In this document: in pieces, positions 32,201-45,018 of the stretch
Layout: the number at the start of each line of letters is the position of its first letter
How positions within the stretch are numbered: the stretch's first letter is position 1
Assembly: GCA_037074705.1 (NCBI GenBank)
Contig: CM073595.1
Coordinates: forward strand, 68,310,139 to 68,374,138
Direction of reading: 5' to 3'
Source: Zhengitettix transpicula
Lineage: Eukaryota > Arthropoda > Insecta > Orthoptera > Tetrigidae
Length of the DNA stretch: 64,000 nucleotides
The notes under the pieces: generated by a model
What the model was told of the DNA's origin: nothing
The model's database searches: none
What the model saw: only the letters and a program-made list of their open reading frames with translations
Translations under genes and position numbers: made by a program

Positions 32201-33289
32201 GACCCAGCAGCGGGGCGACCAGGTCTGTCGCTGATAGGCCTCGCCGCCCGCCGCCCGCCGTTGGCCCAGGAGAAGACTTCTCAGCAGCGGATCCCGAAGC
32301 CGCCGACCCCGAAGCAGCCGACCCCGTCCACGAGCGACGAGTCTTTCTTCCCATTGAAGAAGGGGGCCAAGCAGTCGAAACCACTGGTCAGGGAAGAAGT
32401 TGCTATCAGCAACAACTTCTCTGTCCTGGAGACGCCTGCTCTGCCCGAAGGAGAAGAGAAGAGGAAAACCGCAAATAAGGGTTTCGGTATCCCGCCCATT
32501 GTTGTAAAAGTCAATGGGCAATTTCATACTTTTACCCGAGATATCGGGAAATTGTGTCGGCACAAGCCTGTGATTAAGCTTGTTTCAGGTGGCGTCCGAA
32601 TCAAGACGCAGTCATCGGAGGATTACGTCGCCGTATTCAACGAGGTGACAACTCGCAAGATGGAGTACCACACGCACTCCGCATTAAAGAAGATGAAGAT
32701 GGTCGTCCGAGGACTCCCACTAGAGACCCCGACCGACGACATAAAGGAGGAGCTGCACGAGCTGGCCTTCGACGTGGAGTCGGTACATCGGCTGTCCCAC
32801 CCGCGGACTAAGGAGCCGATGCCCCTATTCCTTCTAGTCGTCCAGAGCAAGCCACAGAATGTGGCTTTGTATCAACTCGACGCACTGTTTAACCTGCGTA
32901 TTACGGTGGAGAAGCTCCGGGCTAGCCGCGGACCTCCACAATGCTTCAACTGCCAGCGATTTGGGCACTGCACTCGTCGGCCGGTCTGCGTCCGTTGCGC
33001 CGGAGACCACCCGACGAGAGACTGCACAGTCCCAAAGACCGAGGACCGCGCTGAGCTGAAGTGTGGGAACTGCGGCCAGTCTGGGCATACCGCCAACTGG
33101 AAGGGATGCCCCAATTATAAATCTTATTTAAAAATGTTTCAGGACAAGAAGAAACCTGCGACAGTGCCGGCCAAGAAAGTCAGCGAGAGCATCTCCTTCG
33201 CTGACGTCCTCCGAGGAGGAAAGCAGAAGACTGCGGAGCCTAGAGAGGCCCGTCTACTTCCGCCTCCACCAGCACCCTTCCGGGACTAG
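32201..33289 (+). mobile_element. Jockey-type LINE ORF1 (gag-like, zinc knuckles)
   Basis: Open frame from the stop at 32198 to 33289. It encodes a basic Pro/Lys-rich N-part, a PRE_C2HC-type region (KMVVRGLPLETPTDDIKEEL ... FLLVVQSK) and three zinc knuckles: CFNCQRFGH..., CVRCAGDHPTRDC, CGNCGQSGHTANWKGC. A Pro-rich tail ends at PPPPAPFRD. No in-frame ATG occurs before about 32660, so the 5' end is truncated or the start is lost. The base composition is strikingly GC-rich against the AT-rich host, suggesting a fairly young insertion. Confidence 0.85.
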
Positions 33290-33491
33290 GAGCCGGCGCA
33301 GACCCCCGCACCGAGGCAGGAGCCACAAGTGACGCTAGCCGGCGTTCACGAAATCATGGCCGATTTCCGCAAGGAAATGCAGGCCACGATCACGCAAGTA
33401 ACAATGATGGTTACGCAGATGTTTAGCCAGATGTTTCAAGCTATGATGCGGAAACCCACAGCCAACGGAGGACCAACTGCAGGGCCAACTT

Positions 33492-34889
33492 ATGGGTTTT
33501 AATATCCGTAAGTTGTGCTTCTGTATGTGGAATACCAATGGCATTTTGAAACAGGCTGACGAATTCAGACAGTTCTTGACTAACCACAATGTCGACGTTT
33601 GTTCTGTTTCAGAAACCCACTTCAAGCCGGCAGTAGCAGTGGGAGTCGCGAACTACCACTGCTACCGCACGGATAGGCCCACCGCTGGAGGAGGAACGGC
33701 CATCTACGTCAAGAGGTGCATCCCGCACTACTTCCTTCCGCTGCCGCCGACACCGAGCATCGAAGCGACGGGAGCCGTACTGCAGCTGCGAGACGGGGAG
33801 GTCCTCGTAGTCAGCGTCTATCATCCGCCGTCGCATCGGATCGCCGCGGACGACGTCAAGAAGCTGCTCGCCCTGCGAAGGAAGGTCATCCTGATGGGCG
33901 ACCTCAACGCCAAACACACGCAATGGAACTCCCGGGTGTGCAACAGAAGTGGTATCGCGTTACGGCGTGTTGCCGGGAGAGGAGTGCACGTTTGGTCCCC
34001 AGAGGAACCAACTCACTACCCGCCCGGCGGACGAGCCCCAGACGTCCTAGACATTGCCGTAACAAAGGGAGTTACAGGTATCTGGGATTGCTATACGTTG
34101 CGAGCCCTGTCGTCTGATCATAATCCTGTCTTTTTCAGAATGAAAGCAGATCTCGACCTCATCGAAGCGCCGAGAAACTACAAGAACGTCGACTGGGCGA
34201 AATTCAAGAAGGGACTCGCCGACTCCATCGCAGAGGCCCCGGATCCAGAGGACACCGAGTCTGCAGTGGAGTTCATCGCGGAGATGTCCGTCCACTGTGC
34301 CAACGAGACCTCCGCGCCCCGGCGACCCGTCGGGCAGAGGACGACCGACCTCCCCGCGAGCATCATGGACCTGATCCGGGAGAAGAACCGAGCCAGAAAG
34401 TGCTGGCAGAACACGCGGGATAAGTCGGCCAAAGCTTTGATGAATCGGCTGGTCCGAGACATCAGAGCTGCGACCCAGCAGCACAGAGATGCGCTCTGGG
34501 AAGCACGGCTGATGAACCTTAGCGTGTCTGACGGCACTCTCTGGAAGGCCACGAGAACCTAGCTAAAGAAGAGGAATCGGATCCCCTACCTCACAGGAGT
34601 AAACGGCACGGCGTATAGTCACTCCGAAAAGGCAGAAGCGCTCGCAGACGCCTTTGAAGGGAACTTTCGCCCTGTCGAAAACCCAATAGATTTAGCACAG
34701 GTCGAGTATGTAAACAATTACTTAAGAAATTATTTTTCTAGGAAACAGGAAGAAGACGATGAAATCCCCGAGATTTCAACCGAGGATCTACGCAGCATCC
34801 TCCGCAAGATGCCGGCCGACAAAGCGCCGGGATACAACGGGCTCCCCAACGTCCTGCTGAGGAACTTCCCGCCGGAGGCCATCGAGTAA
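33492..34889 (+). mobile_element. Jockey-type LINE ORF2, endonuclease and RT N-terminus (broken)
   Basis: ATG at 33492 opens an APE-type endonuclease with its catalytic signatures intact: MWNTNG, SETH (Glu41), YHPPSH, GDLNAKHTQWNS and SSDHNPV. A TAG at 34560-34562 interrupts the linker. The same frame then continues through LTGVNG..Y, SILRKMPADKAPGYNGLP (the start of RT) to a TAA at 34887, where sequence jumps to the RT C-terminal part. The catalytic FADD box is missing, so the copy is non-autonomous. Confidence 0.87.
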
Positions 34890-35385
34890 GTATCTGGGGG
34901 TAACCTTAGATACAAGGCTGACGTGGATGCACCACGTTAATGATATTAAAAAAAAGGGGACAGCTAGATTAAATGTCTTATATCCGATTTTTAATTCTAG
35001 TTCGAAGCTGTCACCGAGAGTGGGGCTCTCCATCTACATATCGCTCATCCGACCGATCATGGAGTACGCCTCACCAGCATGGGCCTGCGCTGCGGAGTCC
35101 CACATGGAGACGATCTTCGCCCTGGAGAGGAAGTGCCTCCGGCGAGCGCTGCACCTCCCGCCACGGACCTCCAACGCCGTAGTCTGGGACCTGGCAGGGA
35201 TGAGAAACCTATGGGAACGGATCCTTGAAAATTCCGTAAGGTTTTACGAGAGGGCCCATGCGTCTAGCAATGAGCTGGTCTCATCGCTAGGCTGCTACGA
35301 CCCCGAAAGAAAGGTAAACAGGAACCGACCCTTGTCGATCTTCCTGCTAGTATCGCCCTGTTATTTTAAAATATTAATTTATTAG
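34888..35385 (+). mobile_element. Jockey-type LINE ORF2 C-terminal part after internal deletion
   Basis: From 34888 a different frame resumes with KYLGVTLDTRLTWMHHV, SSKLSPRVGLSIYISLIRP, MEYASPAWA and the C-terminal helix region (RRALHLPPRTSNAVVWDLAG). These are the standard post-catalytic landmarks of Jockey RTs. The junction at 34886-34888 removes the central RT. A stop lies near 35383, followed by AT-rich sequence that may include the element's 3' UTR. Confidence 0.85.
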
Positions 35386-35389
35386 GTAA

Positions 35390-37270
35390 CCTACGAGCCC
35401 CTTTACAGCTTGTACGTTAATGTGATATATTAATCATTATCGGATTCTTTTTTAATCCTATTTATATTTATATATATACATATATGCTAATAATAATTTA
35501 AATACATATTTACTTTTATATTTATTTACTCTCTTATTTATTTTTCATCCCCCCCCTTTCCCCTCCAAAAAATTAGAAAGAACGGAGAGCGTCGGCCGAG
35601 AAAAGTAGCGGAAGGCGAAGAACTACAACAGCAGCAGCGGTATATGTGTGAATGAATGAGTGTATGAATGAGAGTGTGAATCGAACAGTTAGGTAGCCGT
35701 AAAGGCATTTACAATTGTTATGTATGAATGTTTTACCCAAATAATGACATTTTAGTAATGACAGAATATTAGTATGTTATAGGCATAATATATCTCGTCA
35801 TCGCGGAACAGATTCTACGAGGAAGGAACTCCGACAACTAGAAGAGGAGGCTGGACCTCCCGTTAGATGTCACCGCTGCTGATGACACCCTGTTTTTTCA
35901 TTTACCCGTAGGTTTCGATCGCAATGGCAAGATTGGCACCTTGAGCGCCGCTGCTCTGCGATCCTTCTTGGCCTTTGCTTGTGCTTGACTCACTTTCTCT
36001 TGTCCTAAACGTGTCTCATTGTCTACTCTTCCTCCCAATCCACCGCCTCCTGTCTACGGCGATCCTCTACCTACCTCCTCTGCTCATTCTTCTTCCATGA
36101 ATTTGAAACCTTCGGCATACTAGTCTCACAGTAACAAACCAGTAATTGTTCTATCTACTATCTATTATTATCTCACTATCGACCAACATTAATTGTATTT
36201 TTCTATGTTTCTAATAACATGCCATCATAACACATTGCATGTATATATATATTAAATGTGTCTTGTGCTAATAATATATACATTATATCTGCGCTTGTGC
36301 AGGTTGCTAGGACACAAAAATGATATATTATGCATGAGATGTTTCTCTTTGGCATTCAGGTACACTCTGTATAGGCTTGTATAGTTTTTTATACTGTGTA
36401 ATACAATGTGTGTCACTACTATAAACATTTAATCTGTATTAAACAAGTTAATGTTGGCAATTATTAAAGAAAGAATTATCAACAAGTTCAAAATTTTGTG
36501 TACAACATTTTACTTGTTTTCCATTTAATCTTGTTAATATATTCAATAGAACTAATAAACTTTTTAACATTTGCCTCATTTCCCTTTTCTTTTAACTACA
36601 AATTTCAGTTCCATTTACTTTTCAGATTTTTTGTTTTGTTTCCTGAAGTTGAGATTGTATTATGAGGATTCCAAACATTAAGTTCTGGCTGTGGAACATT
36701 TTCACATCACATCCCATCTATGTATTTTAAATTAAAATAAATATATAGAAATTGTCTACTAATTTTTAATTTTTCGCTGCATTTTTATAGCTAACATCCT
36801 CTTTTCCAATGTGGGTGGTCCATCAATTCTAGTGATATTGGATAGCATGTTTAAAAATGTCAAACACATCTATTTTTATTTTTATGGTTTGTTTTTCAAA
36901 GATTTTTTTCCTCATTTTGATTTTATTGGTTACAGAACCATCTACCACACATCAAAAACTTGTTTCAGATAAAACAATCTTATTTTTTTAGGAAAAATCT
37001 GAATCTTCAATATAAAATGGGGGTTCCCATTTATGATTTGAAAGTTGAGTTTGCTATTATTAAATAGCATTTTGAAAAATATCAAAAAATGTTTTTTGTT
37101 TTTCTCAATATGATATGTATTTTTGCAGATATTTGACTATTTACTGGCTTTCCTGCAATAAAATTATTAAAATTAAAATTATTAAATCTTTCAGTCATAT
37201 GTATGACAGAAATATTTTGAAGCAACAGACGGTTTGGATTCTTCTAAACTAACAATTTTATTATAATATC
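35390..37270. other. AT-rich spacer, no gene seen
   Basis: 35570-35880 is less AT-rich and may be LINE 3' UTR. A short phrase, GCTGATGACACCCTGTTTT (35878), matches the LINE RT box at about 1879 but has no RT context on either side. Confidence 0.35.
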
Positions 37271-37273
37271 AAA

Positions 37274-37615
37274 TTGTCTTTCTCTTTGTTTATTTATAAA
37301 TTCTATCTCCTTTGCCGCATTACTAACTCTCCCTGCTACCTAAGAAATTCCATCATTCACCATAACATTAAACTGCCCAAAGTCAACTCCTTAATCAGCA
37401 AATCTGTAATCTCACTAATTAAAAGCACCTTGACCCATCCTAACACCATTATCCAGCAATTCCATAGCAATCCTCCCCACCACTACACTCATGTCGCCTC
37501 AAAAGAAAACACTCCATCCACCTCAATCTTCCCCCAGAACACTCAGGCACATCCTAACCAACCCCATTATCACACTCGCAGATCACACCCATCCAACCTA
37601 TCAAACTGAATAAAC
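37274..37615 (+). mobile_element. decayed Jockey-type LINE 3' end
   Basis: This 111-codon frame carries the C-terminal landmark of Jockey RTs: YLLCRITNSPCYLRNSIIHH followed by IKLPKVNSLI and LTHPNTIIQQF. A short 3' region with TAAATAAATAAAAA follows (to about 37820). It belongs to a different, more AT-rich lineage than the 32-35 kb copy. Confidence 0.65.
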
Positions 37616-37817
37616 ACCAGCGAACCCTCATACTCCCGAAACATATGCCTCTCAGATAAACAAATTAGGAAACAAAAAAAAGGAAAAAGTAAGTTAATTA
37701 CTGAACTAAACTAATTAACAAGCTCCCATATCAATTATGTACATAATTTTATGTATTACTGTAAATAATTTTTATGCAACAAAAAACCCTAAGATAAAAG
37801 TTTTGTAAAAAATAAAT

Positions 37818-38060
37818 AAAAACAGGTGTTCTCTTGTCAATATAAATATGGGCATTTTATTATTTTCCCATCGTCAAATTAAAATAATATAAATTCAAAG
37901 GGGTAAATTTTAGTTGTTGGAAACATGTTATTTACAGTACACAAGTTCAATCTTTTGGAATTCACAGCTATGAACTCTTTAAAATTATTTTATTTTAATG
38001 TGACGGGTAAATAACAAAATGCCCATATTTATATTGACAAGAAAACGCCAGTAAATCAGT
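37818..38060. mobile_element. MITE with about 60-75 nt terminal inverted repeats
   Basis: Left end GTTCTCTTGTCAATATAAAT..GGGCATTTT and right end, reversed, GTTTTCTTGTCAATATAAAT..GGGCATTTT match at nearly 90% by eye over about 60 nt. The interior of about 100 nt has no coding potential. The superfamily is undetermined. Confidence 0.7.
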
Positions 38061-38490
38061 TGATAATGGCTTAGCCAAAAGCTACATGAATATATAAATA
38101 AACAAAGAAGGTAGACAATTTGGTATTATAACAACTATACCTACTTTCTATGGAAGAAAAAAATGATTGATTAACAATTTTGTGTATTTATGAAAATAAA
38201 GTCATTGTTGGTGGCATATTCCAAACAAAAATATATGTAATATAATTGGAAACTTTTAACTGTATTTTTCAGAAATCATTGTCTGGAGGAAGAATTTGTA
38301 TTTCTATATACATACTAGGAAAACCAAAATGACTCATTTTTGGCACTATCAAAGCAGTCAGCATTTTTTTAAGATCATAAATATATATCTGACATTAACC
38401 TAATGAGGAAATAAGCTACAATAACATAAACAAAAGAAATAAATATACTTACTTTATTATTCAAATTCATTTATAGAGAAGTTAAAAAAT
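38060..38490. other. AT-rich spacer
   Basis: Nothing recognised apart from the poly(A) signal region of the vitellogenin-like gene at its right edge. Confidence 0.35.
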
Positions 38491-38497
38491 AAAATAA

Positions 38498-38503
38498 TTT
38501 ATT
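38498..38503 (-). terminator. vitellogenin-like gene poly(A) signal
   Basis: AATAAA on the minus strand about 75 nt after the stop codon at 38576-38578. Confidence 0.5.
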
Positions 38504-38575
38504 CTGTAAATACAAACTGTATATAATGTATATTTATAAAATAGTAATAAATAAATTTTAATAAGTTTAGCTGGA

Positions 38576-39313
38576 TTACAGAACTGTTGGTTTCCTAAAG
38601 TTATCATTGCTTCCAACATTATTTGTGCACAGTCCACAGACCTGGCCTGTGTATATATTGGGTAGAGTTATTACAACAAAATAACCATAATGTTGTAGCC
38701 ATGTTCCAGTAAGTTTGCAATATACTTGCACTAACCCACTTTCTGTCCATGACAACCTATGAGCAAAAATATATATTTTAGATAATAAGTTGAGAAAGTA
38801 CTTCACAATGTATGTTTCCCTATTATTGCAAGATATATAATTAAATTCTTTACTTTAAAATGGAACAGATAAATTGTAATGTAAAGAAAGGATATAATAA
38901 AAGTTCATCAAAATAAATACCTTCAACCTCTGTTAAATAACAATGAATTGGTTTGACACTGTAGAATTCTATTTCTAAAAAGCCACATTAAACCCAGATA
39001 TTTGTATTGTAAAATATTTCATCTTAATATCCATCATCTTAAGCTTTGTGTTTCAAGTTGTATTGTACAGATGATATATAAATTATTAAGTATAATAAAA
39101 TAAAAGATTAACAAATATGCAGTAATCTTACTTAATTATTTTTGAAATTTCTTCAGGTGAACTTAGTATTATAGATTTTCCATTAACTTCAATTTCATAG
39201 CCACCTTTCAAAAATGGTGTGATTTCAATAATATTTTTTCCTGAGTAAAGCTTTATAGACTGAAACAAACAATTTAACAAATATCAACACTATTACAAAA
39301 CAGTTGAAAATAA

Positions 39314-39381
<68 letters not shown>

Positions 39382-42300
39382 ATATTAGGAGAATCCATTA
39401 AGGAATTGGAACTAATTTGGTGACAAAGTCACATTCAAACTTGGATAGGGAGGAAGGATAGAAATAAATAGGAGAAATAGGAAGATTGCACTTTATGTGA
39501 ATTCATATGCTCGGGCGAAGAATTACACACATAGAAAAGCACATATAATATTAATAAAATAACATTAAAGGATTGGTAACAATAGACATAAAATTATAAT
39601 TGAAGATTTTAAAGTATAAAGAGTTACCAGAACTTCTGTAGTTTACTACTTGGAATGCATCCAGTCATAATATTATTACCAAGAAATTCAAATGTATTTA
39701 ATAAATAATATTGCATAGACTGTATATTGTAATATATTACAATGTCGGGAACATTAATTATAATTTTAAAAGTCCACAGTTACGGTTTGTTTCTGGATTT
39801 CTCTGAGTATCACATTAATGTAATCTTCATACTCATATTGTTTTTGAAAATAAACAGACCTATGTTGTACACCATACCACAATATTTGTAAATGCCAGCT
39901 GTTGTTGGAGGTTGAGATGTTTTCACAGCATTGTCGTAATGTTCTTCTTCACACACTTCTGCTGTCACTTGCGAGTCTGTAGAAGTAAATATTTTACATA
40001 TGTCATCTTGCATCTGTGCAGCAGGTGCAGTGATGTTTTCATTGACAGCCATCGATTCCCAAAATTAATTTTTTGCCAAGAATTCTTGCGAGCATCTCGT
40101 GGCAAAGTTCAAAAGATTCCCTATTAATGTGGCTGTAATATTGAAGTTGTATTGGCTGGTAGGAAAATGACACTGATGTTATTTAATTGTTGTAAATCAA
40201 TAAATCTACTGTTTGAATCAGCTTATCACATTTTAATAACCACTCTTAAAATATGGAAACTATCATTCACCAATTGGAGTTGCATGATAAACAGGTAAAT
40301 ATTTAATGCCTTTAAAGCATTGTGGATTGTTAATCACAAACAATCTTTCTTTATCTGCAGATCACATGTATTTGTGCAACACAAAACGTCCTTACTTGTT
40401 TTGCAGCCTTTAGTATTTTCATTCTTAAACAAGTTTGTGTGCTGAGGTAGAGCACAGAAATACAGTCCAGTTTCATCTGCATTGTACACACAATCAGGAG
40501 AAAAATCAGAGATAATTTTTGGCCAATCCTCTTCCAACCATCTCTCAGCAGCAGCCGGATCAGCATCAATCTGTTCACCGTGCGTTCGTTTGTAGGCAAT
40601 GTTTTCCCTTTTCTTCCAATGATGAAACCATCATTCTGTTGCTAAAAATTCTTCAGCAAGCTACTCTGCTTTTTGATGCATCAGAGGACCATCAACATGA
40701 GCATCTTTTTCATGAACATTAGTGAACCACATTCGTAGAGCAGATTCAACCTCGGTCTTTCCCAACATGATTTCTCTTACACTCTTGTTCTTCTTCGCTG
40801 CCTGAAGAATAATGTCTCTATTCTTTAATAGCTTGCTCAGAAGAGGTTGAGAAATTTGTAACTTGACTACTGCATTGTGTTGAATCATTTTAGGCAAACT
40901 GTCATAACATTCAATAATCAAAACCTTCTTGTTAATTGATGTCTTTATGTTTAGGCATACTTTTTATGCTATCCATCACTGCTGTCTAACATTTTGAATG
41001 AATGGGAACTCTTGGCTTACGAACCAAACTAAAACAACAATTAGGACTCAACAATAGTAGTTTAACGTTGGTTTTCTATTAAACAGGTACACAGATTCTT
41101 CTGCATTATTTTCCATGAACGCCTCTTGATACTGTGTGCTGGACTTTGAAAAGAATGATAACACAAAATGAATTCTGATCATAATAAACTACATTTTCTT
41201 AATATTATGCCAACTTACCCTGAAATCAAAAGTTGGTCCAATCGGGCTGAGCAGTATATGTACATACATACATACATAATTATCTGTGTTTTATAATATA
41301 TTAGGTAAAGTATAATTCAGTTTAATTTCTTTTAATTAGTTTTTTAATGTCTACGAGAGTAAAAGTTATTTCTGTATCTATTTACCAATAGGTCATCTTC
41401 AGTTTTCTTTGTTAGGATACCGAATTTTGGGTTGTCTGTGCAGTCTGCAACAAGGAGTGTGTAATTTGAACCAACACTTATACTATTTGTATCTTTATCA
41501 AAAGTTCTGATTTTCTGAGTATTTGTAACACAAATGCCTGAAATGAAGCAGATATTTAATTACTTATCAAATTGATAATGCTTTCTTCATATTTGTCTAT
41601 ATATATTTTAACAGTTGCATACATACTCCTAAAACCATAATTGATAGCTGCTTGATGTGTTAATGGAAAATATTTGTTTATTAGCCAAGGCTTTAATAAA
41701 GTATTCATATTCTTAAGTTGAAACTTTTTGTTGTTAGCTGTCAGCATCACATTTGAGCCACTAGGCTGTGGAATTGCTAGTGCTATAGTTACACTTTTCT
41801 CAGACACATTGCTGTTTGTTATTTGCTTCAATTTAGCTTTTAATATTTCATTAATTATTTCTTTGAATGTAGTTGTTTCATCTTTGTTTGAAAATGATTT
41901 CAATACTTGAAATAGGGATGGAAAAAATATTTCAACACCCGCTGGAAGCTAAGAACAGACAAAATAAATATTATCACATTTTTCTGTTGCAATGTTTTGA
42001 AATAATTTAAGTTACAAAATTACATTGCATGTATTAACAAAGGGCCTATAAATGAAGACAATTTGTTAGTAATATTTCCCAGATCTTTGAAATCTGTTTA
42101 ATTTTTCCAACTTAACGTAATCATCATTCTTTACAGAAACTTACACCTTCACAGAAAAACTGCACCTACAGAGACAGAAAGAAATTACTAAATATAAGTC
42201 GCACATATTGCAAAATTAGTTATACAAAAAATAGATATTCCTTTCCTGTTGCTGATCTAAATTTCTGTTATAGAACAATAGTTTGCTATTGTTAAAAAAA

Positions 42301-43895
42301 TTATTGCTTTGACTTCATTTTTCTTCTCAATATTCTGTCTTTTCAATTTTAACACACTATGTCTCTGAAACACTGTGGTTTTATGGTGAAATTTCAGAAC
42401 TAATAATAGTGACATGATTAACATTAAAGAAAATGGAAAATTTTAAATTTTGAACCAAACTGTACGGTGTACAGATCTTGTCATGAATAATAATCCAACA
42501 GACACATGACACACCTCTGAAAGTAATCAAAACTTGATTAACATACTATGTAGATGGCATAATTACTGGCCTTATAAAATGTCTGTAAACATCCAAAATC
42601 TAAATATTTCGAGAACAAATGTTCCTCAAATATATAGACACTACATTTTATTTCTTTTTACAGCTACATAATCAGTCAGTTCTAAATAAAGAAAATATAC
42701 TCACATTTGAATATTTTAGAGAAAGAATATATTTTTGGAATTTCCCCAAAGAAACTGATGAGTTATCACATGATTTAATGTATGATAAATTGTTATGCAA
42801 ACATTTATCAAATGGCCAATGTATATTTTCAGGTTTCTGGCCATTTAGAATATCAGCCATACCATTCAGTTGGAATGTAATACTATCTTTAGGACACTTA
42901 TTTCCATCTGCTGTGCCTCTTGCCAGGGTTAGTGAACTTGTTAAAGGGTCTGATGTATTTATATCAAAATAGTTGGTACCCTTTGATGGATGATTAATTA
43001 TTTCACCATCAATACAAATCTGTGGTAAAAATATCAGAACTTCAATTGCTATATATGATTTTTGAAGGTAAAAGTATTAATACTATAATTTCATAATCAC
43101 TAAACAACATAGGGCACTATGTAATAAAATAGTGGGGAATATTATAGTTGTAATTATCATTATTTGATAGTTCATTTAGTCATTCCTTACATTCAACTGT
43201 TTGGAATGAAATTATAATTATATACCTACATCATATTGATTAACTTTAACTTATATGAAGGAATTATTTGAATTGAAATGGATATAATATTATATATATA
43301 TATATGTTAAAGAGAAACAGAGGGCAGTTTACTTACCTTAAATCAACACATGGCGAAACCAGCTAGGATGAAATAAAAATTCGAAACTTTATTTCTGTCC
43401 AGCCTGACTGGACCAACTGTTGATTTCAGGTAAGTTGACTTCGCTGTCTTTCTTTACTATCTAAATGTGTTATTTAATTTGACACCTAGTTATATTTTCC
43501 TTAAGTGTTGTATATGCACATGAGTAAGGATAAAACATTGTCAAAATAATTGAGATCATTGGTATAGAAATGAAAGAGAGATAGTTTGTGGCTTACCTGA
43601 AATTGAAGCACAGTGTAGCTACATGGGACCGAAGAATGTTCTTCAATTTTTCAGAGGCTCTCAGTCTCCTTCTTCAGGAACGATGTTACACCATTCCGTG
43701 CACCTACCAGCCGTGGTCTGAAAGCCTCCGAAAATTTGAAGAACATCCTTCGGTCCCATGTGGCTACTCCATACTTCAATTTCAGGTAAGCCACAAACTC
43801 TCTTTCCTTTCCATACCAATATCACAATTATTTTTGACGTCATATCCTTATTATTACTATTATTATATATATATATATATGTATGTATATATGTA

Positions 43896-43960
<65 letters not shown>

Positions 43961-44975
43961 ATATATATTGTAACATGATTGTTGCGAGGTACGGTCGAGC
44001 GCCCTTGGCGGGGGGTGACTGCAGTGGTTGTGTTTATGCAGGTGCCGGAAATGCGATGTTATTTTAGGCCGGCCAAGGGGAGAATCGTAAGGGGCTGTTC
44101 CATGCTGGACTCGACCGAGGATGGACGTGCTCCAACTAGATTTAAAAGTTTTATAAACCATGCCCTGTAGTTAAATTATATCTCATGTTCGATTAAATAA
44201 AATTATGAAAGATTAAAAAGTTGTTTTGGTGGTTTTTTCCAAAAAATTACCTGGCACCCAAACATGAATAATCAACGAAAAATCGCAAGAAGGGTAGCAG
44301 AGCGGCTACAATATATATATATGGAATGAAATGAAAATGTTTGAATTATAATCATTGTAAATATTTATATAAATTATTTAACATTTTATAAACATTCTTT
44401 TCTACTCATCTTTCATTCTGGGTTAATTCATTTAGTGGTATTTCTAATTAAACTGTTATATTTACATCATAATCAGGATACTTGAAAATATATATAAGAT
44501 ATGATATAACTCACCTTCATGTCTTTTTCTTCCTTTGCAGTATGGATCACTCTAATTTTCATTAGTTGTTTATGTGCAGTAGCACTGTAGTCATATGTAT
44601 AGGTAAGGTCAACATTACTTAAAGGTGCATTACTTTGTTCCTGCGATCCCATTTTATGTGCTAGTGCAAGTTTAAATATAAACTTGGAATCTAAAGTGGC
44701 AACTGTCTGAGGTTTGTCTTTGACAACTTTAAAAGTAAATTCCAACTAAAAGTGATTAAATAATAAATTAATAACGCAAAATAGAGTATTATAGTTACAT
44801 AAAAATGGTAAGTTATTACCTCTGTATCTTCTTTTTTGTGTATAGGGGTTATGAGAGCTTTAAAATTACAGCTCTTAGATGATACAAAATAAATATATGT
44901 CATATGATGCAATGCTATCAAAAAGGGTTTGCTCAGTGGAAATATTCTGCAAATAGCAATAATAAAATAAATAAA

Positions 44976-45018
<43 letters not shown>

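Noticed and set aside
32261..32263. Start codon of LINE ORF1
   Set aside because: The codon is TTG; no in-frame ATG exists upstream of about 32660, so the frame is treated as lacking its start.
35878..35930. Second LINE RT box (ADDTLFF-like)
   Set aside because: Only about 20 nt match the RT box at 1879; flanking residues show no RT landmarks.
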